The notes under the pieces: generated by a model | Seen by the model: the letters and a program-made list of their open reading frames with translations, nothing else | The model's database searches: none | What the model was told of the DNA's origin: nothing | Program-made: the position numbers and the translations under genes | Assembly: GCA_963969495.1 (NCBI GenBank) | Contig: OZ018317.1 | Coordinates: 35,061,726-35,125,725, forward strand | Length of the DNA stretch: 64,000 nt | Direction: 5' to 3' | Source: Ceratothoa steindachneri | Lineage: Eukaryota; Arthropoda; Malacostraca; Isopoda; Cymothoidae | In this document: one piece after another, positions 45,945 to 55,836 of the stretch | How positions within the stretch are numbered: position 1 is the first letter of the stretch | How the letters are laid out: each line of letters opens with the position of its first letter

Positions 45945-46500
45945 GACTCCTCGGGTGGAAGACGGCCATTACATCTCTTTTCTACTGGTGTTTCTTCATT
46001 TTGGAATGCTCTTACTTGGTTCTGGGAGTGACTCCTAGGGTGGAAGACGGCCATTTCATCTCTTTCCTACTGGAGTTTGTCCCTTTTGGAAGGCTCTTTT
46101 TGGGTTCTGGGAGTGACTCCTCGGGTGAAAGACGGCCATTTCATGTCTTTCCTACTGGAGTTTGTTCCTTTTGGAAGGCTCTTTCTTGGTTCTGCGAGTG
46201 ACTTCTCGGGTGGAAGACGGCCATTTCACCTCTTTCCTACTGGAGTTTGTTCCTTTTTAAAGGCTCTTTCTTGGTTCTGGGAGTGACTTCTCGGGTGGAA
46301 GACGGCCATTTCGTCTCCTTCATACTGGAGTTTGTTCCTTTTGTAAGGCTCTTACTTGGTTCTGGGAGTGTCTCCTCGGGTGGAAGACGACCATTTCATC
46401 TCTTTCCTACTGGAGGTTGTTCCTTTTGGAAGACTCTTTCTTGGTTCTGGTAGTGACTCCTCGGGTGGAAGACGGCCATTTCACCTCTTTCCTACTGGAG
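45945..46500 (+). repeat. Displaced copy of a satellite block from 29.2 kb
   Basis: The variants at about 29205-29760 (and its duplicate at 31840-32395) reappear here in the same order, including CTGGTGTTTCTTCATTTTGG, TTTTTGGGTTCTGG, GGTTCTGCGAG and TTCGTCTCCTTC. They lie near the right edge of the array, about 14 kb away from the nearest other copy. Confidence 0.85.
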
Positions 46501-46644
46501 TTTCCTCCTTTTGGAAGGCTCTTTCTTGGTTCTGGGAGTGACTCCTTGGGTGGAAGACGGCCATTGCATCTCTTTTCTACTGGAGTTGTTCCTTTTGGAA
46601 GTCTCTTTCTTGGTTCTGGGAGTGACTCCTTGGATGAAAGCCTG

Positions 46645-46800
46645 TCACTCTTTCTTCAGACGATCTCGCCCATACAGGTGCACAATATTCTGTGATTGAG
46701 TAATAGAGCAACATTGTTGTTTGCTTGAGTGCTCTTGCGTCAGTGTTGCTGTTAACACCCTCTGCGTGCAGAGCAGAGCACTCCAATAGTTGCAAATCTT
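46645..46800 (-). pseudogene. Non-LTR reverse transcriptase fragment at the array edge
   Basis: The minus strand reads DARALKQTTMLLYYSITEYC and APVWARSS, which resembles the segment TLRTSALALCYS-EYCAPVW that follows the RT domain in many LINE and related pol proteins. Other frames supply less convincing flanks. The fragment begins within about 10 bp of the last satellite monomer. Confidence 0.55.
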
Positions 46801-46878
46801 GTACTGGAAAATGTTGACCGCAAAGATCCTGGTTGAATTGGGCACGCCCCTTTTACAGTGGTCAGTTATGCCATTATG

Positions 46879-47166
46879 GGTGTCCGCTATTAATTATTGT
46901 GCCCACTATTTAAAACAATGTTAGCCGTTTTCATTGCACATACATTACTCATTATTTGTTATCATTGATTGTTAGTTCATGATTTATCACCACTATTCGA
47001 TACCCATTCATTCCTAAGCGTTAGATATTGTCACTTCCTCTTTCCTCCGTTGGATTAATTTAGATTAGCTTATTTTAAAACTAATAATTGTAATTTATTA
47101 TTTAACAATATAATTTTTCAATCCAATCTCATTTGAAAACAAAGAGACATTTCTTTTCTTTGACAC
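46879..47166 (+). mobile_element. LTR-like repeat, copy 1, with following primer-site-like sequence
   Basis: Sequence from TGTCCGCTATTAATTATTG to about 47166, followed by TGGTCGC at 47172, is repeated in direct orientation at 49468-49720. TGG shortly after the end of the repeat is the usual start of a tRNA primer-binding site. A gag remnant follows 0.5 kb downstream, consistent with a 5' LTR. Similarity to copy 2 continues about 50 bp past the primer site, so the two are probably separate insertions rather than the two LTRs of one element. Confidence 0.55.
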
Positions 47167-47550
47167 AAAATTGGTCGCTAAATTTTATCATGAACGCCCG
47201 ATTTCCATTCTTCAATTGCAGTTATCCTTCCTAAGTGGTCTCCACAAACCTGAAGATCTTGCCTTGAGTAACATTTTATGGTAACAACCCTACAACTCCC
47301 GGCAGTAGCAATCAAGTGAAGAAACTGAAGTTCAGCCCAGCACAAACAGCAAAGAATGATTACACACACACAGACAGACAGCGATAATACCGTGGTAATC
47401 CAACACGTTAATACCATTTCATTTCCGAGTTCTTAAATACTTACGTCATGGTTAACCATATATATCGCCTTGCCTCTTGGCAAGGAACATGAGAGATTAC
47501 AATGAATTAAAATACTTGGTTTGCCGCCCTTTTGGCACGAAATTGACAGT
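47167..47550. other. Leader-like sequence between LTR and gag remnant
   Basis: No coding family recognised. It begins with the possible primer-binding site TGGTCGC. Confidence 0.35.
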
Positions 47551-47551
47551 G

Positions 47552-48114
47552 TTTGCCCCGTACTAAGTTATTCGAACAGCTCTTGAACATAGGCAACGCT
47601 CAAGGCCGCGATCGTCGAGCGCCATTCTCCCACGGTAGCTCAGAAAATGGAGATGTTTGGCACGACCATGTAATTCTTCCACCTACTTCCCGTGAACTAC
47701 TTCAAAAGATTATGTCACACTTTTGTAGATACTATTAGCTACAACTTCCTCCTTAAGCAATTTTGTCTACAGCTGCCGTCCCACATGCCTAAGGCGCTTG
47801 AAATAAGATCACCTGAATCTCATGTCGACCAGTTCGCTACTGCAGCAGCTCGAACTATGGAAAGATTGAGCCGACTGGAGGTCGCCCAAATCGAGGAGGA
47901 ATCAAACCCCAAGATGTGTCTCGAAGTACAAGCTGGCAAAGTTGGTACAGGAAAGGCTCCCTTCGAGAGGAAGATCTTCGACACGTCGTCGGTGTACCCC
48001 CGACGGAGATTTCTGGTAGCAGGAGGACTTCGCAAATCGGATCCATCAATGCCGCTTCGGGTGAAAAAATACCAGCAGCCCCCAGGAAAACCCCAGGACA
48101 ACTCGGTAGTCTGA
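47552..48114 (+). pseudogene. Gypsy-type gag remnant
   Basis: The frames 47553-47738 and 47692-48114 give NYFKRLCHTFVDTISYNFLL, KQFCLQLPSHMPKALEIRSP and ESHVDQFATAAARTMERLSR, then LEVAQIEEES. The LPSHM...A..S......D..A..A....E pattern is the C-terminal part of Ty3/Gypsy gag capsid. A zinc knuckle is not visible. Downstream KYQQPPGKPQ is low-complexity. The frame is open for 140 codons but lacks a clear N-terminus and pol does not follow. Position just after an LTR-like repeat supports the call. Confidence 0.6.
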
Positions 48115-49460
48115 AATGTACCCTCTGCCGAAATTTCCCGTGTAAACTTCTTAGTTTCGATGAAAAAAACGCTATTAATGGATCTGATTTATCCCCTTAT
48201 TATAATTAAATATTGAATCGTAAATGCGCAAGATTGATAGACGGAGAGAATCAAATAGTAATTAGTTATGTTTTGCATCACGATTTAGCACTGATACTCC
48301 CATTATATATCTCCAGAGAATTAACACAATATGGCACTTTCATTCCTAAATATTTTACAGAGCGCTCTCACGTCTTCCTGAGAAGCACCTGAGTCGAGCA
48401 CGTTTCCTTCTTCTCCTTTTTACCGGCCCTCATAAGATAATTTAGCGAAACAAACAGAATTACTTATTATAGGGAAATAAGGGACAGATTCGGGCACACA
48501 TTCGCAACTTAAAGCCAACCTTTAATGCGCACAGAGACGCAGGACCTGACACCTGATTTGCCCCTTTCCACGGCGCATTCCCAAACGTTCGTAAAGCGAA
48601 ACTTGACCTCAAATTCCACGCCATAAATACAACCGACACAGGAGGACCTATACTCCGTGCTTAGAATTCCTTAATTGTCATTCATCATCCATCCCTGTTT
48701 TTTAAGTTCAGCTTCTCTCAACTTGGTAATATTTACCTGATCGATCAAAAATCTATAAACTTAGTCAATTATCCATCTGGGATAATATTTACAATATTTA
48801 TTGCAATATTTTATTTTCCAAACCAATGTAAAAAGCCTTCTTCTGAATTGTGCACACGAATAAATGACTCTTATTATCTTATCAATGGAAAATCACTCGC
48901 AGTAATGTAACATCATTCATTTACGTATCCAGACATCATGAAATGAAATTATTCGCAGTTAGCGTTATAGAATGGTATCATTTTCATATATAAGAGTGGT
49001 AGCAGATGTTCTGTGAGAATTATAATTATATCAGTCATCAAATTTGTTCAATATATAGACTAAACATTCGAAACCATGTTAACAGGATGCGACCGAGTGA
49101 GCCAATTATTTAATAAAGTAATTAATCCGCCACTCTATATCTTGCAAGGGCGCATGTTGCAAATTCTCTCCGAGAACAGCCAATCCTAAACCTGCCTCAC
49201 GTCGATCCTCGTATCCCTTGTATAACTCCCTCGCGACAAAAAGACTTCCCATCAAACTCAGATACGGATGTCGACTAATCAGTTCCCGCTAAGCGAGAAA
49301 ATATCCCAAGGATCTAAAAGACCGGGATTCCATGACCTCTTGTTTACTGAAAGGGGCAAGTGTGAAAACATATCAGGCATGACCCCACCCACCGAGGCAG
49401 GAGAGTTCCACCCCCTAGTGATATACAGGCACATCCTCCACTCCAATGATCGCTTATAAC
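48115..49460. other. Unassigned sequence
   Basis: No recognised coding family. An open frame at 49268-49459 (63 codons, plus) ends just before the second LTR-like copy and could be old element sequence. Confidence 0.3.
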
Positions 49461-49467
49461 ATCCAGT

Positions 49468-49720
49468 TGCCAGCTATTAATTATTATGATCACTATTTAA
49501 GACAATCTTACCGTTATCATTGCACACCCACTACTCAATATTTTCCATCACAGTTCGATTCCCGTACATTCCTAAGGGTTAGTTATTCCTACTTCCTACT
49601 TCCTCCGTTAGATTAACTTAGCCTCCGTCTATACTCATAGCTGTAATTTGTTAATTAACAAGATCTGTTTTTTCAATTAAAACTCCTTTGAATCCCAGCA
49701 GACATTTCTCTTTATTGACG
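49468..49720 (+). mobile_element. LTR-like repeat, copy 2
   Basis: Aligns in direct orientation with 46879-47166 (CTATTAATTATT, CACTATTTAA.ACAAT, ATTCCTAAG.GTTA, CGTTAGATTAA, then AAAATTGGTCGC). The sequence after the TGGTCGC turns into a minisatellite (49793-50020). Confidence 0.6.
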
Positions 49721-49792
49721 CAAAATTGGTCGCAGAAATCGCGCACAAACGCCCGATCCCCTTTCTTCAAGTGCGATTATTGCCCCAGGGTT

Positions 49793-50020
49793 GGTCCCAC
49801 ATATATCTAATCGGTGTAGTTTTGATTCTTCCAATGGTTACCACAATTATCTAAGTGGTGTAGCTCTGAATTCCTCCAGCATAGTTCCACATATATCTAA
49901 GTGGTGTAGCTCTGAATTCCCCCAGCACAGTCCCACATATATCTATGTGGTTTAGCTCGGAATTCTTTCGGGGGGACCACAATAAATATCCTATTGGTGT
50001 AGCTCTGAATTCGTGTATGA
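49793..50020 (+). repeat. 47-bp minisatellite, about 5 units, with hairpin
   Basis: The unit is CCACATATATCTAAGTGG plus GTGTAGCTCTGAATTC and a short variable part. In the fourth unit CCACATA-TATC-TATGTGG (about 49933-49950) is a perfect 7-bp stem with a 4-base loop; other units keep a weaker stem. Confidence 0.85.
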
Positions 50021-51189
50021 CTTTCGGTCTCTTGTAAAAGTGGTGAATTGAATAATAGAACAAATAAAGCCGAGTGTGAATCTAATGAACAAGGAACATA
50101 GGAGCCTAGATGAGGTTTATCAGACCAATTGTGAATATTAAGCGCCGAAATTGGTACTGTAGAAATCCTCATGTGAATTTTTTACACCGAGCTTGTTTAG
50201 GAGTAAGAAAGACTACACTTTGTTGAATTATTAGAATGAGGAACAAATATGTGAGATAAATGTGGCGTAAAAGAATAATAGCGAATTGGTTCATGGGGAA
50301 AATTTTTAGATGATAAAGTTTATATCTTTCCGTCTTATTTGTAGCTTTATCCTTCCATTTTATTGCTTACCACTGGAGGAATAATCTGCCAAAATAGGCT
50401 AATAAAATAATAACCCTGTATATATTTTGGTTCTCTCCGGTAGCTTTCATCGTTTTTGTGTCTCCACTCCTTCTACGTTAGCCCTATTACATTTTCAATG
50501 ATTAAATTGACCAAATTGCTCCCATTTTCGTATGGATATATGAGGCTCTATATATGCCTTAATTAATTAAATCACGTAAAACCCAATTCTGTAAAAATCA
50601 ACAACCACGGACGTTTATAAACAAATAAAGACCCACAAAAGTCCTAAAAAATGCAGCGTTGAATTATGTAATTTCTGAAGCTTGAGACTTTCTTTTCGCT
50701 AGATGCAATCCCCCTTCCCCTCCTTTATTTCCCTCCTAGGCCCTCTTGTGAAACCCTATTTAGACGTTACCATAACAACGCATGCTCGGACAAACAACTA
50801 TGGGCTTTATTTACTAGTTCTAAAGAGACGTTAATCGCGAAAATCAGGCCGCCTGCCAACATCTTCTGCACTTTGTTACAATTCTTTAACAAATTTACTC
50901 CAAGGAAAGGGGAGAATTTGTATGTAAGGAGGAGGAATATATATCTCAAAGTTTTCCTCGTAAAAACCTTACGGATATATTTGCTGGTGTGCGATTATTT
51001 AGGTGTATGTGTGTGAGATTCAGGTTAATAATGAAAGAGAGCAAGTACTGGAAATATGTTTGTAATGCAGATAATTATAATTATTTTGTGGGTCGTTATC
51101 CTTCCTGGATTGTAATGATCCCTACAATTTGGATTTCTTGGATTCAATTTCCCTACGATCCCCAAACTGGCCATAATATCATGGATTAG
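50021..51189. other. Unassigned AT-rich sequence
   Basis: No recognised coding family. ORFs of 60-66 codons at 50767-50949 (minus) and 50989-51189 (plus) have no identifiable features. Confidence 0.35.
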
Positions 51190-51740
51190 GCAAGAGCCAT
51201 AAAAGCCCTTTGGTGTTCATAAGTTCCAAAAGTCTTATGACATTTAGAGGAACAAAAGAGTCCAAGGACCATTAAGAGCTCATAAAAGTCTTGAGACATT
51301 CACAAGCCCTTCATAGTTTTTAGAAGGCCACAAGCACATTAAAAGTCTTGAGATTGTGACAAGCTCATAAAAGTTTAGATGTTGACAAGCCCACAACCGT
51401 CTTGAAACTTTCATAAGCACATAAAAGATTTGAGACGTCCACAAGCCCCCAACTCTTGAGACTTATCAAGCCTATAAAAGTCTCCAGACTTTCATAAGCA
51501 CATAAAACTCTTGACTTTTAAAAGCCCATACAATTGACCTTCACAACTCATAAATTTTGGAGACTATCACGTGTCCATACAATTCTTGAGACTGTCCACA
51601 AGCCCATAAAAGTCTTGAGGCTTTCACAAGCTTATAAATGTGTTAAGACTTTCCTTAACCTAGAAAATTATTTAAACTTTAACAAGTCCATAAAAGTTTC
51701 AAGATATTTACAAGCCTATAAAGTCTTGTATCTACATGGC
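51190..51740 (+). repeat. Degenerate minisatellite, unit about 28-36 bp
   Basis: The phrase ACAAGCCCATAAAAGTCTTG plus AGACTTTC recurs with much variation some 15-17 times, for example at 51276, 51361, 51410, 51470 and 51600. Unit length varies because the spacer between the AAGTCTTGAG and ACAAGC blocks differs. Confidence 0.85.
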
Positions 51741-53030
51741 CATTCCAAATTCGTCGACAATCGCAGGAAATTCAACTCGTTTCTGATTCTCTCTTGCATC
51801 GGGTCACATGCGAATACTGGAAATGACTTCTTTTTCCCTTAAAAAAAGGAGCCTGGTAAAACCAACGAAATCAAGGGAGAGAAAATGGATAATAATATAT
51901 AAGATAAATATTAAAATTAGTTTAAGTCTTAAGGGTGACAAATACTAGTCAAAAGATCGTTAACCTAAATCTAGCCCCCCCCCCCCTCCAATACCATAGG
52001 TTGAAACCCAAAGAAATAAAGCACCAAGTTAGTATCTTCTGTGTTGGATGAACCTATTGAAATTGAATTGGGAAGGGCACCAACCCTCCCCTCCCACCCT
52101 TTAAATGAAATTGGCAAGTTGAGTATCAATGGCGAGGGAATCTCGCTTCATCCATAACGAAGTGGGAGCTCTCTCGTATCCTCCCGAGGATGCTTTCACG
52201 ATGGAATTCCTGCCTTGTTGAACCCCCCGAGAGGATCTCAGGGTACGTGATACCCCTGACGGAAAATCTAGAGTGGGGCCCCTAAAGCGGTGGGATACCA
52301 GTGACAGCATTTTCTCTGTAGCTCCAGGACTCGAACTGATGCCAAACGTTCGCCTTGCTTTCTTTTGGGACACTATGTTGAGGTGGCCATAAACATAGTT
52401 ATAGGAATCGTGCGCTTCCTGTCCTGGTGCCGCAACACGGTACCCAGGTAACGTGTTAGGGTTGAGTTTTCTGGCACCAGATTGTAGAATCATTGAGTTT
52501 CGGGAGCCATTTTTTTCTATTTTTGAAATTTGATTGGGGAGGTGAATTGGGTTTTCTGAGGGAGGTTGACCTATCCTGGGGCATATGCGTATGCGAGCCC
52601 CCCAATACCTTTTGCTTCTTTACCTTTTATAGTTTTGTCGGGGGAGTGGACGTATTTTATTATTTATTATTGAATGGTCTTGGAGGTCTTCCAATTTTTT
52701 TAGTAATATTATTTATAGTGATAAAAAGAATAAGGAAGGCTGTAGAAATACTTTTGTAGCTTTTACCTTCTTTGTAGTACTCAATTAGCCTGCTTTTAAA
52801 ATCAGTTGAGAGATTTTTAATTTAACTATGATGGCACAATGTTGCAGTAGAACGATCAAATGCAAATGGGTTCATGCTATAAAGCATACCTAAGTAACTA
52901 ACTATTCTTGGAACCACTCACATCATTGTAGATCTTTGTAAAATATTCTAAAATAAAACATTCTGTAAATAAGTTAGCTTTCAAATATTTCCCCATCAAT
53001 GTCTAAATACTTATTTCCGGTTTATTTTGT
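51741..53030. other. Unassigned sequence with a 130-codon ORF
   Basis: The minus-strand ORF at 52101-52493 is long for this window, but the plus strand is also largely open there and I recognise no motif, so coding status is unclear. The ORF at 52493-52759 (plus) is low-complexity hydrophobic. A Tc1-end-like ACTTATTTCC motif occurs near 53015. Confidence 0.35.
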
Positions 53031-53039
53031 CTTTTTGCC

Positions 53040-53420
53040 AATAAACTCTAATATAATCTTTATATAACGAGATAACTAGAAAAGTTCTCGAATCTCCACA
53101 TAAATTTGCTCAGGAGCAAATGGAAAATCCAGAAGAATTTGGGGTAAATGGGTGTTGTTCTGATGAGACCAAAATTCAACTCTTTGGCCAGAGTGCAGCC
53201 GCCCTCTCTTAGGGTGTAATGGGGCTAGTAAATCCTCTGACTTGAATACAATCGAAAGTTTGTGGTAAACATTGAAGGAACGAATCTGTTAAAGGAAGTA
53301 AATAAGAACCCGCCCAATTGAAAGCAATATTTCAAGAGGAGAGGACAGATATTCAAACACAATATTGCCAGGTTCATGGTCAAGTTTTATGAGAAATGAA
53401 TGACAGTAGTTAGAACAAAC
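53040..53420 (+). pseudogene. Tc1-like transposase fossil
   Basis: Plus-strand pieces are FAQEQMENPEEFWGKWVLF followed by a DETKIQLFGQS-type catalytic block near 53160. After a deletion, SDLNTIESLW appears near 53240, the Tc1 DLNPIENLW motif with the catalytic Glu retained, and then TLKERI. The region between these blocks is too short for a full gene. AGTGTCCATATACTTATTTC at about 53455-53475 resembles the inner end of Tc1 terminal repeats. Confidence 0.7.
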
Positions 53421-53429
53421 AATAGTGGT

Positions 53430-54027
53430 ACAAAGAAATATTATCGGCTCTATTTAGTGTCCATATACTTATTTCGAACCTTATATTTCATTTGTTTGTA
53501 TAATGTCATATACATTTGAATAATGCATTTATTTTCTTCCTTAATGCAATAAAAAGTGTTATTTAATAATAATTATATAATATAAAAAATAATAGATGGA
53601 AATAATTTCTTAAGCTTTTATTAACGACCAAATATCTGTTCACTTTACTGTAACGATGCGGATGCGAGTCTAATTTTAAAAAGGGATCAAAATGACTCCC
53701 TGAAATTGTAATCTCATTTTCTCAACTTCCATTTTAGGAAAACTGTTAAAGTCTTATTAAATTCTGAATCACGGAGCATTTTGAGCTCCCAAACTTAATA
53801 ACACTAAGCATGGTTTTCAGCGACCTAGGTCTGCAATAGGCTTCGGATCAAGTTAATGGAGCATATTATAAGGGGAAATGAGTTAAATAGATAAAAGAAT
53901 TGGCTGGCTGACCGTAGGTAGTCTTGAGCGACATAACAAGAGCAAAGAAATGCCTATAGAATTAAATAAACAAATAGACTTCAGGAAACGTATCCCAGAT
54001 TTTTGGAATTGAAATCGAAATATATTA
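53430..54027. other. Unassigned sequence, probably old LINE DNA left of mariner
   Basis: AT-rich and largely unrecognised. The last 30 bases before the mariner would join in frame with the LINE fragment after it (NRNI then LYKALV), so part of this is probably the same LINE. Confidence 0.4.
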
Positions 54028-54029
54028 TA

Positions 54030-55278
54030 CCGGGTATTGCAAAGTCCTGTTACACTTATTACGACGCTCTCAACAAACGACTCAATGATAGCTTTAAGGC
54101 AATTAGACACATTTTATTGTTTTAAGACAATAAATATGTGTTTAAATTGTAATATTAATCAACGTGTCTGCCCTCGGTAGCGAGCACTCGCTCTCGGCGA
54201 GACCAAGAAGCCGCGCATAAGTTGCGGACAAAGTCCTTTCTCATGATGGCCCACACGCAGTTCATGGACGTTGCTATGGCGGACCTTGCAGCCCTCGCCC
54301 TCGACTTTCGCCCACACGTTGTAGTCAAGAGGATTGAGGTGGAGCGAATGCGGCGGCCAATGGTACTTCGACCAAAGGTTTAAGTTCGAACCCAACCACT
54401 CTTGCACGGTCTTGGCCGTGTGAGGCGGGACATCTTCCTGCTCAAAGACAAACTTTGCCTTCTTCGTGATCTTCCTCACCCATTGAGTCCTTAGTGGCCA
54501 AAATACCTCTGTAATCGGCCGCGGTGAGCCTGTAACCGGTCGCGAACCACAACGACGGCATCTCCTCGTCATTCAAAGCAACGATGCCGAGCATAATCAC
54601 GGAGGCTGGTGTTTGGTCGTGGACACGTAGCGAACCTCGGTGACACCCTGGCCAAAGCATACCACGCGGTCGTTCCCCTTGTTGATCGGATCGACCGGGA
54701 AGAGTTTTCATCAGAAAAATGAGAATTCGATTGCCATGACTTCAAGTCGTTGAGAAAGCGACGACAGCGCTCCTGACGTTGTTCTCGCATAAAGTGGGTC
54801 TGCAGAGGCCTTTACCCGAACCTCAAGCTTTCGCCACCCTCCTCATTGACAGCCCAGAATAACGTGGCATCCAAAATATTTTTCTTTTTCACGAGCACAA
54901 TCATTTTAAGAAACGGAGCACTTTTGAAAGCCTTTCTCATAGCCAGACGGTTGATAACTGGAGGTCTGCCTGAACGAGGTCGATCTCTGAGGTGTTCCTC
55001 GTTCTTGAGCCTCTGCGCTATTCTGTGAACGGTCATCCTGCTGACGTTTAGCTGCTTGGCGATGTTAGACGAGTTATGACCCGCGCGCAGGAAAGCAAAG
55101 CTCTCGATTCTTTTGATTTCCCTCTCGACACATCTCCACACAATAGAAAAGATGTTTTAGTGACACGTGCTGGAAAAGTAGATGTTTAAGTTTATTTGAC
55201 GGAACCTTTTCTATCGCACACGTAAACATTTCGAAAAATAAAAGAAATCGAGTGTAACAAAACTTTTGCGAAAGCCGG
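54030..55278 (-). mobile_element. mariner-type transposon, 1,249 bp, with TIRs and TA target duplication
   Basis: The left end CCGGGTATTGCAAAG-TCCT (54030 on) and the right end, read on the minus strand from 55278 as CCGGCTTTCGCAAAAGTTTT, are inverted repeats of about 28 bp, both continuing into GTTACACT. TA dinucleotides at 54028-54029 and 55279-55280 are the target duplication. Length and ends are typical of Tc1/mariner. It sits inside a LINE reverse transcriptase fragment. Confidence 0.92.
54159..55141 (-). pseudogene. mariner-type transposase, frameshifted
   Basis: The N-terminal part (54812-55141) has a helix-turn-helix with AGHNSSNIAKQLNVSRMTVH and the GRP-type motif RPRSGRPPV. The middle shifts frame at least twice: FLNDLKSWQ then FSDEN (54569-54790), PASVIMLGIVALNDEEMPSL (54442-54711), and finally the C-terminal frame (54159-54572). 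That last part has FEQEDVPPHTAKTVQEWL and HLNPLDYNVWAKVE. The LDY Asp of the catalytic triad is present. The second Asp position reads Glu-Asp with a residue lost before HTA, so catalysis is doubtful even apart from the frameshifts. The normal role is TA-targeted cut-and-paste transposition in the nucleus. Confidence 0.9.
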
Positions 55279-55830
55279 TATAAAGCGCTCGTCAGACTTC
55301 ACTTAAAGTATGCGGTACACCTTTGGTCTCATCTGCGAAAAGACCTTTTGACCTTAAAATGAGTCCAGCGATCTTTAGAATGGCCAAATTAATCTCTGGA
55401 TCTAGAAATAAATCATAAAATCAGGCTGAAAGGATTTAATTTTCCTTGATTGATAAATCGTGGCTTATGCAATCTACAACGAAGATTTTAAAAAACATCG
55501 CTTGCGTAATCTTCATGGAAGGTTTCATTGATATGAATTATGGAGTTGCTATTTGAGTTAGATAACCGAGCGGCCACTAGAAATAACCGTTTGACTCTTC
55601 TCTTCTCGCATAAAATTAGTCAGATATAGAATAATTTGACCTCGCAACTGATTGTAAGCACCTCACTCAATAAATTTAAGAATAGAATTAGTATTACTTT
55701 AACATATAAAATTAGTAAAAAAAATAAACATCGCGTTTAATTGATTCATAAATTGTATCCTTTTTTATTCTCTCTTATCTTCTCTCTTTCATTCTTTTCA
55801 TTTTTGCGATTGGTCTCGACTGGATCTGCC
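55279..55830 (+). pseudogene. LINE reverse transcriptase C-terminus, third copy (copy C)
   Basis: The plus strand reads KALVRLHLKYAVHLWSHLRK and DLLTLK-VQRS, then (after decay) LIDRR-like sequence, FELDNRAATRNNRLTLLF and SLNKFKNRI near 55680. This is the same C-terminal domain as LINE copies A and B but a distinct and older family. The mariner insertion separates it from its upstream part. It is followed by an expanded octamer-like tail. Confidence 0.75.
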
Positions 55831-55836
55831 GGTTCA

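Larger units (their letters stand above)
25446..46640 (+). repeat. 85-bp satellite DNA array, about 249 monomers
   Basis: One monomer reads, from GGCTCTTTCTTGGTTCTGGG on, AGTGACTCCTCGGGTGGAAG, ACGGCCATTTCATCTCTTTC and CTACTGGAGTTTGTTCCTTT, ending TGGAA: exactly 85 bp. All monomers run in the same direction without an inserted element. Variation is concentrated at a few positions (CTCGGG/CTCTGG/CTTGGG; GTTCCTTTTGG/GTCCCTTGTGG; GGTTCT/GGTTTT). Rare 1-2 bp indels occur, for example near 33950, 35515, 35567 and 45190. Two monomers equal 170 bp, close to a nucleosome repeat. The array is not coding: 85 is not a multiple of three, so the TGA in GAGTGACTCC falls in every frame once per three monomers and caps each ORF near 69 codons. 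Most of those ORFs start at TTG rather than ATG. Confidence 0.97.

Noticed and set aside
25446..46640. Hundreds of overlapping ORFs of 60-154 codons as a repeat-protein family
   Set aside because: They follow from the 85-bp period and one TGA per monomer, appear in all three plus frames alike, and mostly start at TTG.
25446..46640. CENP-B box-like motif in the monomer (CTCGGGTGGAAGACGG)
   Set aside because: It has the TCG, GGAA and CGG pieces but with the wrong spacing, and the essential TTCG and CGGG are not intact.
25446..46640. CRISPR array
   Set aside because: There are no separate unique spacers. Whole 85-bp monomers are repeated, and the setting is eukaryotic.
25446..46640. Monomer as a tandem small-RNA or tRNA gene cluster
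   Set aside because: The length is close to a tRNA, but I see no box A/box B pair, cloverleaf or T-run terminator in the monomer.
47820..48209. Additional ORFs overlapping the gag remnant
   Set aside because: Shadow frames of the same 300 bp; only the 47692-48114 frame shows gag-like motifs.
52101..52493. 130-codon minus-strand ORF as a gene
   Set aside because: The opposite strand is also largely open, no motif is recognised, and there is no supporting context.
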